Assembly: GCA_946629205.1 (NCBI GenBank)
Contig: CAMOXP010000039.1
Location: 1 to 9,830, forward strand
Source of the DNA: an uncultured Bacillota bacterium
GTDB taxonomy: Bacteria; Bacillota; Clostridia; Peptostreptococcales; Anaerovoracaceae
Direction: 5' to 3'
Length of the DNA: 9,830 nt
A model generated the notes under the pieces. It did not search any database and was not told where the DNA came from. It saw nothing but the letters and a program-made list of their open reading frames with translations. The translations under genes and the position numbers were made by a program. Position 1 is the stretch's first letter. The number at the start of each line of letters is the position of its first letter. Below, piece after piece: positions 6,734-9,830 of the stretch.

Positions 6734-7666
6734 ATGTTTTCAAGCATCATTGTTATCATCATTATCATCATTGTGATTCTGCTGATCGTTACGAACATCA
6801 GAATCGTACCGCAGGCAAATGCGTTCGTCATAGAACGTCTGGGAACGTATATGCAGACGTGGCAGACGGGACTGCACTTCAAGATCCCGCTTATCGACAA
6901 AGTGGCAAGGAAGGTGTCGCTCAAGGAACACGTCATCGATTTCCCGCCGCAGCCGGTGATCACGAAGGATAATGTAACCATTGAGATCGATACCGTCGTA
7001 TACTTCCAGGTGACAGATCCGAAACTCTTCACCTACGGCGTGGAGAACCCGATGGCAGCCATTGAGAATCTGAGCGCCACGACGCTCCGTAACATCATCG
7101 GTGAACTGGAACTGGATGAGACGCTGACGAGCCGTGAGCTGATCAACTCGAAGATCACACTGGTCCTGGATGAAGCGACGGACGCATGGGGAATCAAGAT
7201 CAACCGTGTCGAGGTCAAGAACATCAATCCGCCGCGTGACATTCAGGCAGCCATGGAAAAGCAGATGAGAGCGGAGAGAGAAAAGAGAGAAGCGATCCTG
7301 CAGGCAGAAGGTGAGAAGAGATCGGCCGTACTGATTGCGGAAGGTAATAAGGAAGCACTGATACTGGAAGCGGAAGCCGAAAAGGAAGCCGCCATCCGCA
7401 GAGCGGAAGGTGAAGCCCAGGCGATCCTCAAGGTGCAGGAGGCGACGGCGAGAGGAATCCACATGATCGCGCAGGCGGGCGCGACGAAGGAAGTTCTCAC
7501 GCTCAAAGGCCTGGAGGCTTTTGAAAAAGCGGCGGACGGACAGAGCACCAAGATCATCATTCCGTCGGAGATCCAGGGTCTGGCAGGACTTGCGAGCTCC
7601 CTGACGGAGATCGCCAAAGAGGATACCGGCAGCGGAAGCAGCGTTCCGGAGCAGACGGCCGAGTAA
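6734..7666 (+). CDS. SPFH/Band 7 domain protein, stomatin/QmcA type
   Basis: A 310-residue membrane scaffold protein of the stomatin/prohibitin/flotillin/HflK superfamily; such proteins oligomerise at the inner membrane and organise microdomains. One N-terminal membrane segment (about 2-20, nearly all Ile/Val) is followed by the Band 7 domain (about 24-180), with the stomatin signature ERLGTYMQTWQTGLHFKIPLIDKV. Next comes a long charged helix (about 172-240) with repeated AEGEK, AEGNK, AEAEK and AEGEA units expected to form the oligomeric coiled coil. The C-terminus is Ser/Glu-rich. Length fits QmcA/stomatin-like proteins (about 300) and is shorter than flotillins. The ribosome binding site AGGAG (6721-6725) lies 8 bases before the ATG. 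It follows the nfeD-like gene, the usual partner arrangement. No terminator is visible after it. Confidence 0.94.
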   Translation: MFSSIIVIIIIIIVILLIVTNIRIVPQANAFVIERLGTYMQTWQTGLHFKIPLIDKVARKVSLKEHVIDFPPQPVITKDNVTIEIDTVVYFQVTDPKLFTYGVENPMAAIENLSATTLRNIIGELELDETLTSRELINSKITLVLDEATDAWGIKINRVEVKNINPPRDIQAAMEKQMRAEREKREAILQAEGEKRSAVLIAEGNKEALILEAEAEKEAAIRRAEGEAQAILKVQEATARGIHMIAQAGATKEVLTLKGLEAFEKAADGQSTKIIIPSEIQGLAGLASSLTEIAKEDTGSGSSVPEQTAE

Positions 7667-7679
7667 AACAGCAGGCTTC

Positions 7680-7723
7680 TTTACCAAAAACTTACTGCAA
7701 GTTTACATTGACTTGACTATTGC
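7680..7723 (+). promoter_or_regulatory. Candidate Pho box: four direct repeats in exact 11-bp steps
   Basis: TTTACC (7680), CTTACT (7691), TTTACA (7702) and TTGACT (7713) are spaced exactly 11 bp apart and share the core T-T/G-A-C. Response regulators of the PhoP/PhoB type bind short direct repeats at this one-helical-turn spacing; the Bacillus PhoP consensus is TT(A/C/T)A(C/T)A with about 5-bp gaps. The last copy doubles as the -35 box of the promoter. The gene controlled encodes a phosphate transporter with a PhoU-type domain. Pattern and context agree, but binding is inferred. Confidence 0.6.
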
Positions 7724-7740
7724 CAAAAGGATAATATTAT
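7713..7740 (+). promoter_or_regulatory. Promoter of the Na/Pi cotransporter gene
   Basis: TTGACT at 7713-7718 (and an overlapping copy at 7708-7713) can pair with TATTAT at 7735-7740 (16-bp spacer) or TAATAT at 7732-7737 (18-bp spacer from the first copy). Predicted starts fall at about 7744-7747, at the beginning of the hairpin at 7740-7767. This is the best-matching promoter in the window. Confidence 0.7.
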
Positions 7741-7767
7741 AGTGGGCGGGAATGGACCCGCCCACTA
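7740..7767 (+). other. Perfect 11-bp GC-rich hairpin at the predicted 5' end of the Na/Pi transcript
   Basis: TAGTGGGCGGG (7740-7750) and CCCGCCCACTA (7757-7767) are perfectly complementary around the loop AATGGA. No T-tract follows directly (ACTTGCG comes first, then only TTTT), unlike the two clear terminators in this window. Its position at the predicted transcription start suggests a 5' stem-loop on the mRNA, of the kind that can protect against 5'-end decay. A weak terminator for the SPFH operon or a protein-binding palindrome are the alternatives. The transporter ribosome binding site, AGGAG at 7788-7792, lies outside the stem. Confidence 0.7.
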
Positions 7768-7797
7768 CTTGCGTTTTGATGGTGGCGAGGAGATAGG

Positions 7798-9573
7798 ATG
7801 TTAGCAGTAAGTATCATTGCCTTTTTCGGCGGAATCGCGTTGTTCCTGTTCGGTATCACTCTCATGGGAGACGGACTCAATAAAGTTGCCGGCGACAAGC
7901 TGGAGCTGTTTCTGTTCAACCTGACAAGCAACGCTTTTAAGGGCATGCTTCTGGGCGTTGGCGTTACTGCAGTAGTGCAGTCTTCAACGGCAACCTCCAT
8001 CATGACCATCGGCTTCGTCAATTCCGGGATGATGAAGTTCAGACAGGCAGTCAGCATTATTCTCGGATCAATACTGGGAACGAGCATCACAGGGTGGATC
8101 GTCTGCCTCTCTGCTATACAGGGAGCAAGCGGATGGGTCACCCTTTTATCGACGGCGACGATCACAGGAATCGTTGCGGTCATCGGAATCTATCTGCGCA
8201 AATTCACCCATTCCCAGACAAAGAATCAGGTTGGTGAGATCCTGATGGGATTTGCGATCCTCATGTACGGCATGACAGCGATCACCAATGCGGTCAAGCC
8301 GTTCTGCGAAACCGATTCGTTCCTGAACTTCCTGTCCGCAATGGCGAATCCGCTGCTCGGCATTCTGATCGGCATGGCGTTCACAGCACTGATCCAGAGT
8401 TCTGCAGCAGCAGTTGGTATTCTGCAGGCCCTGGCGATGACAGGCGTGCTGCAGTTCCAGGAAGCATTTCCGATGCTGCTGGGCATCGCCGTAGGGGGAG
8501 CGGTTCCGGTACTCATTAGTGCGCTGGGCGCAAACATCAATGGCGTCAGGACAGCGTTAGTCCACCTTCTGATCGATGTCTTCGGCGCCCTGTTCTGCGG
8601 CGTTGTCTTCTATATCCTCAACGCGATATTCAGTTTCCCGATCATGTCCCTGACCATAACTGCAGTGACCATGGCGCTGATGAATACGCTGTTCCGGTTC
8701 GTTGTCGTTGTGGTTCTTTTCCCTTGCGTCGGGCTGCTTGAAAAAATCGCCTGTGCGATCGTTAAAGATAAGCCGGAAGAGGAAGCTGCAGAGGCAAAAG
8801 AACTGCTGCCGGAACCGGTCGCACGTTTGGAACAGAGATTTATTCAGCATCCGACCCTTGCCCTGGAGCAGAGCCATCAGGCCATTGATGCCATGGCGGA
8901 TCTCACGCAGCAGAGTCTGCAGGATGCCTTTGATCTCCTGCACAACTATACTGACGAAGGATTCCAGAAGGTCCGCAAAGCGGAGAAAGAAGTCGATATC
9001 TACGAAGACAGACTGGGAGCCTACATCGTACAGATTTCTGCACGGGAGCTGACGAAGAAACAGAACGAGCAGGTCTACGAATTCCTGCATTCCATCACAG
9101 ACTTCGAGCGTATTTCCGACCACGCCAGAAATATCGCCGAATGCGCGCAGGAGATTCACGAAAAAGAAATCCAGTTCTCTGATGAGGCGAATCACGAACT
9201 GTCTGTCCTGCGGGAAGCTATTACAGAGGTCGTCTCCCTGGCGACCAGCGCCTTTATCAACAGCGATCTGGAACTGGCGACGAGAGTTGAGCCTCTGGAA
9301 GAGTTGATTGACAATCTATGCGATGAGATGAAGAACCATCACGTTGACAGACTCCAGAGAGGGGAATGCGCTTTGGAGAAAGGTTTTGTATTCAATGATC
9401 TGATCACAAACTATGAGCGTATTTCCGACCACTGTTCCAACATCGCCGTCGGTATGATAGAATTAGGAAGCGAGAACTTCGATACGCATAAATACCTGTC
9501 CAGCCTGAAGAAGATGAAGGATGTGACATTCACAAAATACTTTGATGAGTATCGGGAGAGGTTCTCGATCTGA
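7798..9573 (+). CDS. Na/Pi cotransporter family protein with C-terminal PhoU-type domain
   Basis: A 591-residue inner-membrane protein of the NptA/YjbB-like group, predicted to move inorganic phosphate with sodium coupling. The N-terminal part (about 1-325) is highly hydrophobic and carries the duplicated QSS signature of the PF02690 family: QSSTATS at 61-67 and QSSAAAV at 200-206. The C-terminal part (about 345-575) is a helical PhoU-like domain with the paired motifs FERISDHARNIAE (E437, D441) and YERISDHCSNIAV (E540, D544), which in PhoU proteins sit at metal-binding sites. The two motifs are encoded by an identical 18-nt stretch (9106 and 9415). The ribosome binding site AGGAG is 5 bases before the ATG. 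It is preceded by a Pho-box-like array, a promoter and a 5' hairpin. In E. coli YjbB, export of excess phosphate was proposed, so direction of transport is open. Confidence 0.95.
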   Translation: MLAVSIIAFFGGIALFLFGITLMGDGLNKVAGDKLELFLFNLTSNAFKGMLLGVGVTAVVQSSTATSIMTIGFVNSGMMKFRQAVSIILGSILGTSITGWIVCLSAIQGASGWVTLLSTATITGIVAVIGIYLRKFTHSQTKNQVGEILMGFAILMYGMTAITNAVKPFCETDSFLNFLSAMANPLLGILIGMAFTALIQSSAAAVGILQALAMTGVLQFQEAFPMLLGIAVGGAVPVLISALGANINGVRTALVHLLIDVFGALFCGVVFYILNAIFSFPIMSLTITAVTMALMNTLFRFVVVVVLFPCVGLLEKIACAIVKDKPEEEAAEAKELLPEPVARLEQRFIQHPTLALEQSHQAIDAMADLTQQSLQDAFDLLHNYTDEGFQKVRKAEKEVDIYEDRLGAYIVQISARELTKKQNEQVYEFLHSITDFERISDHARNIAECAQEIHEKEIQFSDEANHELSVLREAITEVVSLATSAFINSDLELATRVEPLEELIDNLCDEMKNHHVDRLQRGECALEKGFVFNDLITNYERISDHCSNIAVGMIELGSENFDTHKYLSSLKKMKDVTFTKYFDEYRERFSI

Positions 9574-9585
9574 CAGGGGGACTTC

Positions 9586-9830
9586 ATGAACAAGTGGCTC
9601 GATATCAATGCAAATAATCCAGAGAATGCCAAGGTTTTGATACTTGGCATTCCTTTTGATGGGGGAACAAGTCAGGAAGCAGGCGCAGCTGAAGGACCGG
9701 CGAAGCTCCGTGAATTCGGCGCCGTCTATATGCCATGCGCCACCGACGACTGGCACCTTCTGGACACCCAGCCGGTCGTCTATGATTTCGGCGATGTGGA
9801 CATGAGCGGCACGTGGGAGGAGAGCTTCGC
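9586..9830 (+). CDS. Ureohydrolase (agmatinase/arginase/formimidoylglutamase family), 3'-truncated by the window edge
   Basis: The first 81 codons of a gene that continues past the window. The N-terminus KVLILGIPFDGGTSQEAGAAEGPAKLREFGA matches the opening beta strand and G-P-x-x-[IL]-R helix of the binuclear-manganese ureohydrolases, and VVYDFGDVDM matches the following conserved strand (D-x-GDv). These enzymes hydrolyse the guanidino or formimino group of arginine, agmatine, proclavaminate or formimidoylglutamate. The metal-binding His and Asp motifs lie beyond the window, so the substrate cannot be told. AGGGGG at 9575-9580 lies 5 bases before the ATG, and the gap from the transporter stop is 12 bp, so co-transcription with the transporter is likely. 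A terminator-like inverted repeat sits inside codons 13-23. Confidence 0.85.
   Translation, partial: MNKWLDINANNPENAKVLILGIPFDGGTSQEAGAAEGPAKLREFGAVYMPCATDDWHLLDTQPVVYDFGDVDMSGTWEESF
9624..9652 (+). repeat. Terminator-like inverted repeat inside the ureohydrolase coding start
   Basis: GAATGCCAAG (9624-9633) and CTTGGCATTC (9643-9652) form a perfect 10-bp stem with a 9-nt loop, about 38 bases after the start codon, followed by CTTTTGAT. The T-tract is short, so termination would be weak. It could be chance within coding sequence or could reduce expression of the downstream gene relative to the transporter. Confidence 0.55.

Noticed and set aside
6740..7687. Minus-strand open frame of 315 codons opposite the SPFH gene
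   Set aside because: The Asp/Asn-rich and Arg/Leu-rich translation mirrors the Ile-rich and AEGEK-rich coding strand; the SPFH protein on the + strand is unmistakable.
7740..7767. Hairpin at 7740-7767 as a standard Rho-independent terminator of the SPFH operon
   Set aside because: There is no U-tract directly after the stem, unlike the other terminators in this window, and it sits downstream of a good promoter at the predicted start site. A weak terminating role is not fully excluded.
9106..9432. Identical 18-nt stretches at 9106 and 9415 as a mobile or recombination repeat
   Set aside because: Both encode the ERISDH motif in the two halves of the PhoU-type domain; the repeat is explained by the internal duplication of that domain.

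Overview
This window reads as ordinary, well-packed chromosome of a Gram-positive anaerobe, most likely class Clostridia (a Eubacteriales/Peptostreptococcales type; the exact family is an inference). The evidence is the gene order rplS - rbgA - rnhB, strong AGGAG-type ribosome binding sites, GC-rich hairpin plus T-tract terminators, a clostridial-style secreted subtilase with repeat domains, and a FolD of a type I associate with Clostridia. All nine genes lie on the + strand. There are no RNA genes, transposons, phage genes or CRISPR arrays.

Layout. (1) 1-333 is the 3' part of rplS (ribosomal protein L19), closed by a strong terminator at 360-390. (2) 454-2900 holds rbgA (50S assembly GTPase), rnhB (RNase HII) and folD (folate C1 enzyme), closely spaced and probably co-transcribed. 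rbgA has no Shine-Dalgarno sequence and is preceded by four AAGTATA repeats. folD has lost the Lys and Gln used for cyclohydrolase chemistry. (3) 2981-5029 encodes a secreted subtilisin-family protease with an acidic prosegment and a lysine-rich C-terminus, followed by a strong terminator at 5059-5095. (4) 5154-7666 is a three-gene membrane operon: an unrecognised exported single-span protein, a short NfeD-like protein, and a stomatin/QmcA-type SPFH protein. (5) 7680-7797 is a compact regulatory region: four TTTACA-like elements in exact 11-bp steps (a candidate Pho box), a promoter, and a perfect 11-bp hairpin at the predicted transcript start. (6) 7798-9573 is a Na/Pi cotransporter fused to a PhoU-type domain, followed 12 bp later by the start of a ureohydrolase (agmatinase/arginase family) gene that runs off the window.

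How the parts work together. Region 1-2 is translation and genome housekeeping plus folate metabolism. The NfeD-SPFH pair is a conserved membrane-microdomain module, and the exported protein in front of it is a candidate extra component. The Pho-box-like array directly before a PhoU-containing phosphate transporter suggests phosphate-starvation control.

I do not see a clear-cut new defence or mobile system. The observations most worth following are the FolD active-site substitutions, the candidate Pho-box array with its start-site hairpin, and the exported protein leading the NfeD/SPFH operon.
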